A stretch of 64,000 bases of DNA from contig CANRSX010000016.1 in assembly GCA_947642555.1 (NCBI GenBank), positions 1 through 64,000 of the forward strand, read 5' to 3'. A program made the translations under genes and the position numbers. This document shows, piece by piece, positions 33,513 to 42,374 of this stretch; within the stretch, counting starts at the first letter, position 1; every line of letters begins with the position of its first letter. This DNA is from an uncultured Roseburia sp. (GTDB lineage: Bacteria; Bacillota; Clostridia; Lachnospirales; Lachnospiraceae). The notes below the pieces were generated by a model. That model ran no database searches. It was given only the letters and a program-made list of their open reading frames with translations, and had not been told where the DNA came from.

Positions 33513-34168
33513 TAAAAATACTGGTAGTGGACGATGAAAAACCAATCTGCGATCTGATCGACTTAAACCTTTCCGCCGCGGGCTATCACTGCAGCACGGT
33601 GCAGGACGGACTTGCGGCGATCGACCGGATTGAACAGGAACATTTTGATCTGATTCTGCTCGACGTCATGCTGCCCGGCGCGGACGGCTACGATATCATG
33701 GAATACATACGCCCGCTTGAGATTCCCGTGATCTTCGTCACAGCAAAGCACGCTGTCAGGGACCGGGTGAAAGGGTTAAAGCTGGGCGCGGACGACTATC
33801 TGGTCAAGCCCTTCGACGTCGTGGAGCTCGTGGCGAGGGTGGAGGCCGTGCTGCGGCGTTATCATAAGGCGGACCAGCAGCTGACCGCAGGCGACGTCGT
33901 CGTGGATGTGGACGCCAGGACAGTGACAAAAAACGGGAAACCCGTGGTGCTGACCAACAAGGAATTCGGGCTTCTCGTACTGTTTATCAAAAATAAAAAT
34001 GTCGCGCTCTTTCGTGAAACCCTGTATGAGAAAGTCTGGGAAGAAGAGTATTGCGGTGACAGCCGCACCCTCGACCTCCATGTGCAGCGCCTGCGCAGGA
34101 AGCTGGGATGGGAACGTCACCTGGTGGCGGTGTATAAGGTCGGATACCGCCTGGAGCTGCCCGGATAA
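33509..34168 (+). CDS. OmpR/PhoB-type response regulator
   Basis: A 219-residue regulator. The receiver domain (1-115) has the DDEK pocket, the phospho-acceptor Asp in LILLDVMLPG and Lys in YLVKPF. A winged-helix DNA-binding domain follows (about 125-219; NKEFGLLVLF, DSRTLDLHVQRLRRKLG, GYRLELPG). The correct ATG is 33509, overlapping the stop of the exported protein, not the track start at 33437. Regulators of this class bind direct repeats of 10-11 bp; four such repeats lie upstream of the amidase-deacetylase gene at 36448-36491. Confidence 0.96.
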   Translation: MIKILVVDDEKPICDLIDLNLSAAGYHCSTVQDGLAAIDRIEQEHFDLILLDVMLPGADGYDIMEYIRPLEIPVIFVTAKHAVRDRVKGLKLGADDYLVKPFDVVELVARVEAVLRRYHKADQQLTAGDVVVDVDARTVTKNGKPVVLTNKEFGLLVLFIKNKNVALFRETLYEKVWEEEYCGDSRTLDLHVQRLRRKLGWERHLVAVYKVGYRLELPG

Positions 34169-34195
34169 GCAGGCTGCGCGGGCACGGAGGTTTTC

Positions 34196-35626
34196 ATGAA
34201 ATTTTCATCAAAGCTTTTGCTATCTACAATTATAGTACTTGCGATGGCGCTGGGTTTCAGCGGATATTATCTGGTCAATTATGTGTTCGAATCCTCCTTA
34301 AACCGGGAGATCCGGCAGGCGATGGACGAGAGCAGCATCTTAGGCTTCGCCTTTGAGACGGCAGCCTTAAATATTCCGGCGAAATACAGCGTGCTGCCGG
34401 ACGGCACCGCGGAGGAAATCGCTTCGAGCCTTGAGCGCAGCGGCCCGGATTCCAGCCGTCTGATCCGCATTTCCGACGAGAAAAAGCAGGCGCTTTATGC
34501 CAGCGTCGGCTTTGAGGCGGATTCTGGACTGCTCGAAGAGACCGGCGAACAGACCAAAGCGTACCGGATTTTAAAAACGGAGCACGGATATTTCATCCAT
34601 ACAGGCCTCGCGGTCACCACGCCGGACCGGATCCTTTACCTTGAGATGATGAAGGACGTCTCCGAGGTATTTAAAGAGCGTGAGACCGGATTTTCCCTTT
34701 ACCGGAGGGTCATGCTTGTCATGCTCCTCGCCGGCACGGTTGTCATGCACTTCATCGCCTCTCTGTTAACCCGGCCGATCCGCATTTTAACCAGGGCGAC
34801 CAGGCGGATGGCGGCAGGGGAATACCGGTACCGCGCAAAGCAGGTGAGCCGGGATGAACTCGGGCAGCTCACGGCGGATTTTAACCGCATGGCCGGAGTG
34901 CTCGAGGAGACCATCCAGAAGCTTGAGGACGAGCTGGATGCAAAAGAAGAATTTATCGGCGCGTTTGCGCACGAGCTGAAAACGCCGCTGACCGCGATCA
35001 TCGGGTACGCGGATGTGCTGCGCTCCCACCGGCTGGATGAAGAAAAACAGTTTTTATCGGCAAATTACATCTATACCGAAGGGAAACGGTTAGAGGCCAT
35101 GTCGTTCCGTCTTCTGGACATTATTGTCACAAAAAAACAGGAGATCCACCCCCGGCGCATTCCGGCGGCTTCCCTGTCCGACTATCTGCAGGGCATGTTC
35201 GGCATGGATTCAGAATGGATCTTTTGCTTTGATTTTGAACCCGGAATCGTTTACGCGGAGGGAAATCTCTTAAAAACCGTTTTGGTAAACTTAATTGACA
35301 ATGCCTGCAAGGCGTCCGAGCCCGGAAGCGAAATCCGCATCACCGGCAGAGCGGAAGAAAACGGATACCGCTTTGCGGTCCGGGATTTCGGGGTCGGGAT
35401 TCCGCAGGAAGAGCTTCACAAAATCACGCAGGCATTTTACATGGTTGATAAATCCCGCGCCAGGAGCAAAAACGGCGCCGGTCTCGGCCTTGCGCTCTGT
35501 GCGGAAATTTTAACGCTGCACCACAGCGCACTTGAGATTGAAAGCACCCCGGGAGAGGGAACCCGCATCGGCTTCATTCTGCCCGGACAGAAAGGAGGGG
35601 AGCAGCTTGCAGAACATACGGATTAA
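34196..35626 (+). CDS. Membrane sensor histidine kinase (HAMP-HisKA-HATPase)
   Basis: A 476-residue kinase with two transmembrane helices (about 7-29 and 164-186) around an extracytoplasmic sensor domain. HAMP follows (about 187-240), then HisKA with the phospho-acceptor in FAHELKTPLTAIIGY. The HATPase domain has NLIDNACKAS (N box), DFGVGIP (G1) and GAGLGLALC (G2). It lies 27 nt after its regulator gene. The C-terminus overlaps the start of the next gene by 20 nt. Confidence 0.96.
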   Translation: MKFSSKLLLSTIIVLAMALGFSGYYLVNYVFESSLNREIRQAMDESSILGFAFETAALNIPAKYSVLPDGTAEEIASSLERSGPDSSRLIRISDEKKQALYASVGFEADSGLLEETGEQTKAYRILKTEHGYFIHTGLAVTTPDRILYLEMMKDVSEVFKERETGFSLYRRVMLVMLLAGTVVMHFIASLLTRPIRILTRATRRMAAGEYRYRAKQVSRDELGQLTADFNRMAGVLEETIQKLEDELDAKEEFIGAFAHELKTPLTAIIGYADVLRSHRLDEEKQFLSANYIYTEGKRLEAMSFRLLDIIVTKKQEIHPRRIPAASLSDYLQGMFGMDSEWIFCFDFEPGIVYAEGNLLKTVLVNLIDNACKASEPGSEIRITGRAEENGYRFAVRDFGVGIPQEELHKITQAFYMVDKSRARSKNGAGLGLALCAEILTLHHSALEIESTPGEGTRIGFILPGQKGGEQLAEHTD

Positions 35627-36449
35627 ACCGGACGCCCGGCTGGCGTTCCCCTTATGCGCCGGCCTGATCGTGCTCTTATCCGTCTTCGGCCCTGAAGCCC
35701 TGGCACGCTATAAGGACAGGTCCATCCTCAATGAGATTCACGCGGAAGCAGTGGAAGGAGCCGGAACCGGTTACCGTTACCAATTAAGCCCGAACGAAAA
35801 AATCTACATCCTCTCCTGCTGTCTGTTAAGCCGGACGCTTCCGGAAAGCGAACAGAGCGCGCTGACCCGCCCCGAGGCTTCCGTCGTCACGTATCCTGAT
35901 CTGGAGGGGACGTATGCATTTGTCGTGAATCACAGAGGGCCGTCCGGAAAAGAGCTTACATCCGAAGAAATCTATGAGACCTGTTCCGGGGAGATTGCCG
36001 CCTTACAAGCGCTTGACATCCTGCCCGACGGAATCCGGGAAATTGACGAGGCATCCTATGACGCCACGCTCTACTCGGCCATCGATATTCCTGAGCCGGG
36101 AAATAATGTCTCTGTCTGGAAGGTGTCCCTGTCGGATAGTCAGAAAAATGCCGATAAGACAAACCGGCTGATCGACGCCTATATCGACGCGGACGACGGG
36201 AAGATCTGCGAATTTTATGTCCGGACGGAATTGTCCTGGGAGGAAATCGATCCGGATGCCATCGTGGAGGCGTGGAGAACTTATATCGGGCTTGACGCGC
36301 CCACAATTTACGAGTCGGACAATCCGCTTCTTGAGACCACGCCGTATTTTAAAAAATATGTCTTTTCCGGGATCGGGGAAGGAAAAACCGTGGTTACCGT
36401 CGGTTTTTATGAGGGGATCAACGAATTGTTTTTAAAGGTTTCGAAATGA
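35607..36449 (+). CDS. Membrane-anchored or exported protein of unknown family
   Basis: About 280 residues starting at TTG 35607, which has AAAGGAGGGG 8 nt upstream and lies inside the kinase gene; the track ATG at 35532 is too early. One N-terminal hydrophobic helix (about 11-32) would anchor or export it. The rest is a soluble extracytoplasmic domain with no recognised motif. Being the fourth gene of the two-component operon, it may tune the sensor. Its stop codon overlaps the first of the 11-bp operator repeats. Confidence 0.7.
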   Translation: MQNIRIKPDARLAFPLCAGLIVLLSVFGPEALARYKDRSILNEIHAEAVEGAGTGYRYQLSPNEKIYILSCCLLSRTLPESEQSALTRPEASVVTYPDLEGTYAFVVNHRGPSGKELTSEEIYETCSGEIAALQALDILPDGIREIDEASYDATLYSAIDIPEPGNNVSVWKVSLSDSQKNADKTNRLIDAYIDADDGKICEFYVRTELSWEEIDPDAIVEAWRTYIGLDAPTIYESDNPLLETTPYFKKYVFSGIGEGKTVVTVGFYEGINELFLKVSK

Positions 36450-36491
36450 TGCAACTTTGATGCAACTTTGATGACAATCTGATGCAGCCCG
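36448..36491 (+). promoter_or_regulatory. Four tandem 11-bp repeats, likely OmpR/PhoB-type operator
   Basis: GATGCAACTTT (36448-36458), GATGCAACTTT (36459-36469), GATGACAATCT (36470-36480) and GATGCAGCCCG (36481-36491) follow each other without gaps. Eleven-bp periodicity puts each half site on the same helix face, as in Pho-box-like sites for winged-helix response regulators. A loosely matching -10 (TATATG, 36494-36499) follows directly, and the amidase-deacetylase ATG is 51 bp downstream. Confidence 0.7.
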
Positions 36492-36542
36492 CATATATGC
36501 TGTGTATGAACACAAAGCACACGCAGGAAGGGGCATCCGGTT

Positions 36543-37949
36543 ATGTACGAAAGAACGTATCACATCATCCGTAAGACACACAGGCAGAAGATCCGGCAGA
36601 CCATACGGCGCATCGCCGCCATGACAGCCGTCACCGCGCTGATCATCACAGCCACGATACTCGCAGGCAGGCTGCTGCCGGTAAAAGCCTCTGCCCCTGG
36701 CGGCGCACGCACGGCTTTCACGACCGTTCAGGCGGCAGGCAGCGCCATGCATCCGGCCGTATCCGGGTTCATCCTTTCCTACAGCGAAGCAGCTCCCACA
36801 GCGGATCCGGGCGTCCCGGTCATCATCCTCGACCCCGGTCACGGCGGGGAGGATGAGGGCTGCATCTGCGGCGGCATTCTGGAAAAGGACTTAAACCTCT
36901 CCATTGCAAACCTGGTGAAAACCCGGCTGGAGGCCCTCGGCTTTTCCGTGATCCTGACCCGGGACGCGGATATATATCTCCCCAAGGAAGACCGGGTGAT
37001 CCTGGCGAATCAGAGCGGCGCCTCCCTCTACGTCAGCATCCACCAGAATTCCGCGGAGGATCCCGGGATAAGCGGCCTTGAGGTGTGGTATGACGAGGAC
37101 GGCGTCCGCGACAGCGGACGGCTGGCCCGGCTGATCGAACAGCAGGCTCTCGCACAGACCGGCGCGGCAAAACGGGAGCTCCACGGCGATGCCGGGTTTC
37201 ATGTGACCGGCCAGACTGTAATGCCCGCCTGCCTGGTGGAATGCGGATTCCTTACAAACGACGCGGAGCGGGGGATGATGGTCACGGCAGAATATCAGGG
37301 GCGGATCGCGGACGGGATCGCACAGGGTATTGACCTGTATTTTCACCCGAAAACCATGTATTTAACCTTTGACGACGGTCCTTCCCCGGAGAACACGGTC
37401 CGTGTGCTGGACATCTTAAAAGAACGGGATATCCGGGCAACCTTTTTCCTTGTCGGGGAAAACGTGCGCAGATATCCCGAAATTGTTCAGCGGATCGTCG
37501 CGGAGGGGCACACCATCGGCATTCACTGTGACAGCCATGACTACAACCGGATTTACGCGAGCGCAGACAGCTATCTCGCCGACTTTGAAGCCGCCCATCA
37601 GACTCTCCTGGAGCTGACCGGCATCGACGTGAAGCTGTTCCGGTTTCCCGGCGGGAGCGTCAATGATTTTAACGCTGGCGTCCGGGATGAAATCATCCGT
37701 GAAATGACGGCACGCGGCTGTATTTATTTTGACTGGAACGCCAGCTTAGAAGACGCGACGGCAGAGGCCGACCCCGCGCAGCTTGTCGCAAACGGCGTGT
37801 CGACGACGCTGGGGCGGCAGAAGGTCGTCATGCTCGCCCACGATGTCAAAACGCATACCGCGCTCTGCTTAGAGACGCTTCTGGATTCACTCCCGGAATA
37901 CCGGATGCTGCCGCTGGATGAAACGGTGGAACCGATTCAGTTTCGCTGA
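36543..37949 (+). CDS. Fused N-acetylmuramoyl-L-alanine amidase and polysaccharide deacetylase
   Basis: A 468-residue extracytoplasmic enzyme. An N-terminal signal anchor (about 24-47) is followed by an Amidase_3 zinc hydrolase domain (about 97-262: DPGHGGEDEG, EKDLNLSIA, SIHQNS, LVECGFLTN). A NodB/CE4 deacetylase domain comes next (about 270-455: TFDDGPSPENT, HCDSHDY, RFPGGS). Both active sites look complete. It could cut the peptide from peptidoglycan and deacetylate the glycan. The start is ATG 36543, after AGGAAGGGG. It probably belongs to the regulon of the adjacent two-component system. Confidence 0.94.
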   Translation: MYERTYHIIRKTHRQKIRQTIRRIAAMTAVTALIITATILAGRLLPVKASAPGGARTAFTTVQAAGSAMHPAVSGFILSYSEAAPTADPGVPVIILDPGHGGEDEGCICGGILEKDLNLSIANLVKTRLEALGFSVILTRDADIYLPKEDRVILANQSGASLYVSIHQNSAEDPGISGLEVWYDEDGVRDSGRLARLIEQQALAQTGAAKRELHGDAGFHVTGQTVMPACLVECGFLTNDAERGMMVTAEYQGRIADGIAQGIDLYFHPKTMYLTFDDGPSPENTVRVLDILKERDIRATFFLVGENVRRYPEIVQRIVAEGHTIGIHCDSHDYNRIYASADSYLADFEAAHQTLLELTGIDVKLFRFPGGSVNDFNAGVRDEIIREMTARGCIYFDWNASLEDATAEADPAQLVANGVSTTLGRQKVVMLAHDVKTHTALCLETLLDSLPEYRMLPLDETVEPIQFR

Positions 37950-38015
37950 CCCCGGGCAGCTGTGCCGGACGCGTCCCAGAAAATATGAAATTAACTCCCA
38001 CCTCCGGCCGGTATG

Positions 38016-38024
38016 TGCTATAAT
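38016..38024 (+). promoter_or_regulatory. Extended -10 promoter before the RhaM-like gene
   Basis: TGCTATAAT at 38016-38024 matches the TGnTATAAT extended -10 element. No good -35 is found at 16-18 bp. The start would be near 38031, about 77 nt before the ATG. Confidence 0.45.
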
Positions 38025-38107
38025 GGCCAAAGAAGAACATTCATTCTGCGGCTGTCTGTTCGCCCATTTTGCGAAGCATGACGGAACTTTTACGAGGAGG
38101 TATTCTG

Positions 38108-38755
38108 ATGAAACGACACACTTTTGCCATGGAAATAAAAAACGGCCAGATGAACCTTTACCGGAAAAAACTGAGGGAATTGTGGCCGGATCTTGTCCGG
38201 TTTCTCGATGAAAACAGCATTCACAATTTCAGCATCTGGAACTGCACATCCCTGATCTTCGGGTACTGTGAAAGTGATGACGAAAGCGTGCGTTCCGCTG
38301 ACGCCGCAGAGCAGATCAGGGCGCTCACCGCCTGCATCGAAGATACCTTCACCTGGATTTCGACTCCCGGAGAAAATATGCGCCTGATGTATCATAATTT
38401 TGGCATCGTGAGGGAAAGCAAAGAGCTGATCCGTCACAGAATGTTTATGACTAAATTAAAACCGGGCTGTGAGGAAGAGTACAAGGCGCGCCACGACGCC
38501 CTGATCGCAAAGAGAGGCGATGCGCCCGATCCCGGCCCCGACAGCAACTTCAGCATCTGGAGCGCGGGCGGCTACATTTTCGGCTACGACGAAATCGACA
38601 CCACCATGGAAACGGAGGAAACGCCCCAGGCCCGCGAAGGCACCGTAGCCTGGGAGACAAAGCAGCTCGGAATCATGGACTGGATCACCAACGATATGGA
38701 CTGGCTTACGAACTCCTGTCACCCCGCCAGTGTGCGGCTTGCATGGCATGCGTAG
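38108..38755 (+). CDS. L-rhamnose mutarotase-like protein with two tandem RhaM domains
   Basis: RhaM interconverts the anomers of L-rhamnose; the usual protein is about 105 residues. Here 215 residues carry two copies. The first (1-110) has KLRELWPDLVRFLDENSIHNFSIW and LIFGYCE. The second (about 110-210) has MFMTKLKPGCEEEY and NFSIWSAGGYIFGYDE. The first start at 38069 is only upstream run-in; ATG 38108 has AGGAGG 8 nt before. It stands alone, away from the GH78 gene but with related substrate logic. One copy may have lost catalysis. Confidence 0.85.
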   Translation: MKRHTFAMEIKNGQMNLYRKKLRELWPDLVRFLDENSIHNFSIWNCTSLIFGYCESDDESVRSADAAEQIRALTACIEDTFTWISTPGENMRLMYHNFGIVRESKELIRHRMFMTKLKPGCEEEYKARHDALIAKRGDAPDPGPDSNFSIWSAGGYIFGYDEIDTTMETEETPQAREGTVAWETKQLGIMDWITNDMDWLTNSCHPASVRLAWHA

Positions 38756-38778
38756 CAGAAGGACATTTTGAGAAAAAA

Positions 38779-38832
38779 GCGCCGGGAAGTCGCATAAACA
38801 CTATGTTTTTGCATGCTCCCGGCGTTCTTTTT
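38779..38832 (+). terminator. Terminator of the RhaM-like gene
   Basis: GCGCCGGGA (38779-38787) pairs with TCCCGGCGT (38817-38825) with one G-U pair, and a CTTTTTATT tract follows. The A-rich stretch before the stem could make it work for the convergent M28 peptidase gene as well. Confidence 0.7.
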
Positions 38833-38854
38833 ATTCCCTGTTTCTGCTGTGCTT

Positions 38855-40117
38855 CTAGGTTTCTTCCTCCTCCGTATCCCGATGGAAATATTTGTCGAGA
38901 TCTTTTTTGCGTTCCTCCGACATTCCCTTTTTCACCGGAAGCACCGCCGCGTTAGCGACATCCCCGATCATCCGGATCGCGAATTCCACATTCCGCTGTA
39001 TCGCCGTCTCGCTTAACGTATCCATCAGGTCATGGATCGTATGGATCTCCGCAGAGCCTGTCTCTCTGCTTAAACCAAGCGCCGGAATCCCGTGATCGCA
39101 GAACGGCGCGGAATCGCTCGAATGCACAAGCGCCTTTATCTCCGCGGAATAGCCCGCCAGCTTGCAGTACTGCTCCGCAAAGGTCTCAAGCTCTTTCTCC
39201 CCGGTCACAAAAATCTGGTTTGATCCGAGGATCGTCCCGCACATATCGAAATTAAAGCAGAAGCCGATCTGCTCCAGCAGCGTTTCGTTCTGCTCAATGT
39301 ACGCCTTTGAACCAAGCAGCCCCTGCTCCTCGCCGCCGCACCAGAGAAAGCGCAGCGTCCGCTTCGGCGGGTGCGCAAGAAAATAGCGATAAATCGCCAG
39401 AAGGGCGGTGGTCCCGGTGGCATTGTCCCAGGATCCCGTGCCGAGCGGCACAGAATCATAATGCGCGGTCAGAACAATGGATTCCTCCTTATGTACCGTT
39501 CCCTCGATCACCGCCAGCACATTCTGGCTCTCCGCGTCGTAATTCTCCTGCTCCAGGGTAAGCGTCACGCTTTTTACCTCGTCCCGCACAAGCGCCGCAG
39601 CGTCCGCCGACGTGATCATAAATCCCGGAATCACACCGTTGCGCGAAAAATGATCCCGCAGCCGCAGCGGATACAGGGAAGCTTCCTTCTCCGAAGCATA
39701 ATATTTCCCCTTCATCACCAGAAACGCCGCAGCGTGATGCTCCGCGAGACGCTTGTAGGTCTTTTCATCCGCCAGCTTATTGAGCAGCACCGCCGTATCG
39801 CTTAAATCCCCGGCTTCGGAAAAATCGATTTCAGATCCATCTTCCAGAAAAAGCAGCTTACATTCCCGGTCGATATTGCCGGATCCCAGATACGGCACGC
39901 AGTAAATCTCCTTTCCCCCTGCCTTCACCGAACACTTACTCACCCTCGCAAACGGAAACGAAAACGTCATCCGCTCACCGCGCACATCAGGCTTTCCCGC
40001 CGCCTCGCCAGCGAGCGCGATCTCCCGTTCGATCAGCTTTGCCGCCTTCTTCTCCTCCGGGCTTCCCGCCACGCGGACAAAGCTTAGTTCCTCCACAAAA
40101 TCCAGCAATCTCTCCAT
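38855..40117 (-). CDS. M28-family zinc aminopeptidase
   Basis: A 420-residue peptidase. A PA-type insert lies around residues 90-190. The M28 core (about 200-400) has metal ligands in TAHYDS, SWDNATG, GGEEQG, NFDMCG and a late HDLMDTL. No signal peptide is seen, so it probably works in the cytosol on short peptides. The start at ATG 40117 has AAGGGAG upstream; the track ORF is 30 codons too long. It lies 4 nt after the YkgJ-like gene and is probably co-transcribed with it. Confidence 0.92.
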   Translation of the reverse strand: MERLLDFVEELSFVRVAGSPEEKKAAKLIEREIALAGEAAGKPDVRGERMTFSFPFARVSKCSVKAGGKEIYCVPYLGSGNIDRECKLLFLEDGSEIDFSEAGDLSDTAVLLNKLADEKTYKRLAEHHAAAFLVMKGKYYASEKEASLYPLRLRDHFSRNGVIPGFMITSADAAALVRDEVKSVTLTLEQENYDAESQNVLAVIEGTVHKEESIVLTAHYDSVPLGTGSWDNATGTTALLAIYRYFLAHPPKRTLRFLWCGGEEQGLLGSKAYIEQNETLLEQIGFCFNFDMCGTILGSNQIFVTGEKELETFAEQYCKLAGYSAEIKALVHSSDSAPFCDHGIPALGLSRETGSAEIHTIHDLMDTLSETAIQRNVEFAIRMIGDVANAAVLPVKKGMSEERKKDLDKYFHRDTEEEET

Positions 40118-40121
40118 GATA

Positions 40122-40763
40122 TTACTCCCTTCTCTTTTCTTTTTCAAACCGGCGTGCCCTCTCCTCAAACTGCCCGTAAAAATCCTTTGGCGCATACTGC
40201 TCCTCATAAAACGTGTGGAGCAGGTTCAGGTTGATCTGCTTTAAAAGCTCCTCATCCTCCCCGGCACACGCCCAGGTCCGCTCCATAAGCCCCTTTCTGA
40301 TCCCATGCCATCTCACCAGGAACGCCTCATACCGTTTCAGCTCCGGCACCCCAAGCCATTTTTTTATCTTCACCTTCGTGTGATTCTGGCTCACGCAGGC
40401 CTCCTCCAGCAGAAAATAGGAAAGCCCCTCCTCCTCATAGCGCCTTCCCAGCGGAAACAGGCGGCAGAGCCCCGGACGGAACACATGGATCCCGCAGCGG
40501 TTTTCCTCATTTAAAAACCCGCAGCGCTCCGCCTCCCCCTGCATGGCAAGGCATGGCAGAATCAGACCCTCCTCCACCCGAAGCTCCACTTTCTCCCGCA
40601 AAAGTCCGGCGAACGTAGTATGGAGATTCGTCTCCAGCTGCCAGACATCATACGGATCCAGCACAATGGAATCCCCCATCCCCTGACAGCAGTGAAAACA
40701 GCCCCGGCAGTCGTTACAGCCGGCTTTTACCATATCGTTTGCATGAAATAAGATTGTGCTCAT
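40122..40763 (-). CDS. YkgJ-family cysteine-cluster (zinc/iron-chelating) protein
   Basis: A 213-residue protein with the YkgJ-type metal-binding cysteines: CNDCRGCFHCC near the N-terminus, LPCLAMQGEAERCGFL and NRCGIHVFRPGLCRLFPLG. Family members bind Zn or an Fe-S cluster, and the biochemical role is unknown. GGAGGTGAG precedes the ATG, and it has a strong promoter. First gene of a two-gene unit with the M28 peptidase. Confidence 0.9.
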   Translation of the reverse strand: MSTILFHANDMVKAGCNDCRGCFHCCQGMGDSIVLDPYDVWQLETNLHTTFAGLLREKVELRVEEGLILPCLAMQGEAERCGFLNEENRCGIHVFRPGLCRLFPLGRRYEEEGLSYFLLEEACVSQNHTKVKIKKWLGVPELKRYEAFLVRWHGIRKGLMERTWACAGEDEELLKQINLNLLHTFYEEQYAPKDFYGQFEERARRFEKEKRRE

Positions 40764-40783
40764 TGGATTCTCACCTCCGCCCT

Positions 40784-40812
40784 ATTATAACCCCGGAGGT
40801 CAGAAATGTTAA
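40784..40812 (-). promoter_or_regulatory. Promoter of the YkgJ-M28 peptidase unit
   Basis: Reading leftward, TTAACA (40812-40807) and TATAAT (40789-40784) are 17 bp apart. The start near 40777 leaves only a short leader that contains the ribosome binding site. Confidence 0.7.
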
Positions 40813-40847
40813 GGCCCGAAAAAGAAAAATGATACTTTGCTGAATAA

Positions 40848-42320
40848 TCAGGCCGCTTTCGCCCCGGCCTTGATCTCGGCGATACGCTCCTGAATCTCCT
40901 CCATCTTCTCTTTTGTCAGGGGATAGAACTTCATCGCAATAATATTACAGATCCAGCCCAGTACAGGCGCCCCGATAAAGCATGCCATTGTCACCCAGAA
41001 AATAGCGGTGGAATACGGCGTATCCTGCGTCGGCTGCTCCGTCCGAAAGCCGATCGCCGCAATCATCAGTGACACAAACATTCCTGCCAGTGAAGAAATC
41101 ATTTTATCCACGAAAGAAAATAATGTCCCCATCAGCCCCGGCACATATTTTCCGGACCGGTACACCTCATAATCGGCGCAGTCGGCTGTCATTGGAATCA
41201 CAATGTTGCCGGACATGCTGGTACAGCCGCTCATCACGACAAATATCACAATATACGCTACTGTAAAGAATGAAATACTGGTCAGGCTGTAAGTCGTCGG
41301 ATCCCCGAATACAAACAGTAACAGCAGCAGTCCGGCGCATATGATCCCGCCCCAGGTACCAGTCAGAAGAGCCTTTTTCTGCCCCATTCGCCGCGCAACA
41401 AAGTTCATCAGCGCCAGTGAAGCCAGAATATTCGGAATGGTAAGCAGCGCGCTCGTTGAGCCATACAGCGAATAGTCTCCGATAATAATACCGAACAGCA
41501 TAACATATACGACCGAATTTGTCTTCATAGACTGCGAAAGCTTATCGGAAGATGCGGATACCACCAGCATTTGAATTGCACGGTTATTTTTCAACACCTC
41601 CCAGTAATCACGGATGCGGATTCTGACCACTTCTCCGGTTCCGTAATACTCCAGCCGGTCCTTTCTCGACAGTCCGATGACTGCCAGAATCGCAAACAGC
41701 AGTGAGACCGGAGCCAGCGTACCCCACAGCGCCATAAAAAAATCGGGTCTGCCAAATGCCTCCGCTCCGCCATACTTCGGAATCAGGACATTCGTCACAA
41801 TCAGCGGCACAATCGCCATCATAAGCGTATTATACACTGCATCAAACATTGCAAACACCGGCCTCTGCGACGGGTCGTTCGTCAGACATGTCTGTGCAGA
41901 TTTTGTAACCACACACTGGCAGGTATATCCAATGATATAAATCATATACATGACAATGTAAAACGGAAATCGTGCCGCCTGCGGAAGCACGGGCGTCACC
42001 TTAAAAATAATAAAGCTGGTGATCATAAGAATCAGATCACCGATTATGATAAACGGCCTGTTCTTCCCAAATCTTGTATTTGTTTTGTCCACAATAAATC
42101 CGATCACAGGGTCGGTAACGCCGTCCCACATTCTCATAATTGTCGTAATCGAACCGGCCAGCACAACCCCTACTCCCACAATTCCTACGAGGAAATAAGA
42201 CACATACATAAAAATCATCATATACAGATTCGTTGATGTGTTGTTGAGCGCGTAAAATCCAATCTCCCATATTTTCGCGCGATGAATACTGCCTTCTGTT
42301 TTCGTGTTGCCTGTTCCCAT
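40848..42320 (-). CDS. GPH-family (glycoside-pentoside-hexuronide) sugar:cation symporter
   Basis: A 490-residue transporter with about 12 transmembrane segments. The GPH signature appears early (WDGVTDPVIGFIVDKTNTRFGKNRPFI, residues about 65-90). It should import glycosides or uronides with Na+ or H+. Only 54 nt separate it from the upstream GH79-like gene, so the two form an importer-plus-hydrolase unit, probably for a glucuronide. AAAGGAGGAG precedes the ATG. Confidence 0.95.
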   Translation of the reverse strand: MGTGNTKTEGSIHRAKIWEIGFYALNNTSTNLYMMIFMYVSYFLVGIVGVGVVLAGSITTIMRMWDGVTDPVIGFIVDKTNTRFGKNRPFIIIGDLILMITSFIIFKVTPVLPQAARFPFYIVMYMIYIIGYTCQCVVTKSAQTCLTNDPSQRPVFAMFDAVYNTLMMAIVPLIVTNVLIPKYGGAEAFGRPDFFMALWGTLAPVSLLFAILAVIGLSRKDRLEYYGTGEVVRIRIRDYWEVLKNNRAIQMLVVSASSDKLSQSMKTNSVVYVMLFGIIIGDYSLYGSTSALLTIPNILASLALMNFVARRMGQKKALLTGTWGGIICAGLLLLLFVFGDPTTYSLTSISFFTVAYIVIFVVMSGCTSMSGNIVIPMTADCADYEVYRSGKYVPGLMGTLFSFVDKMISSLAGMFVSLMIAAIGFRTEQPTQDTPYSTAIFWVTMACFIGAPVLGWICNIIAMKFYPLTKEKMEEIQERIAEIKAGAKAA

Positions 42321-42374
42321 CGTACACTCCTCCTTTAGTTAAAATAAAATCATACCCGAACAGCAGATAACGGT

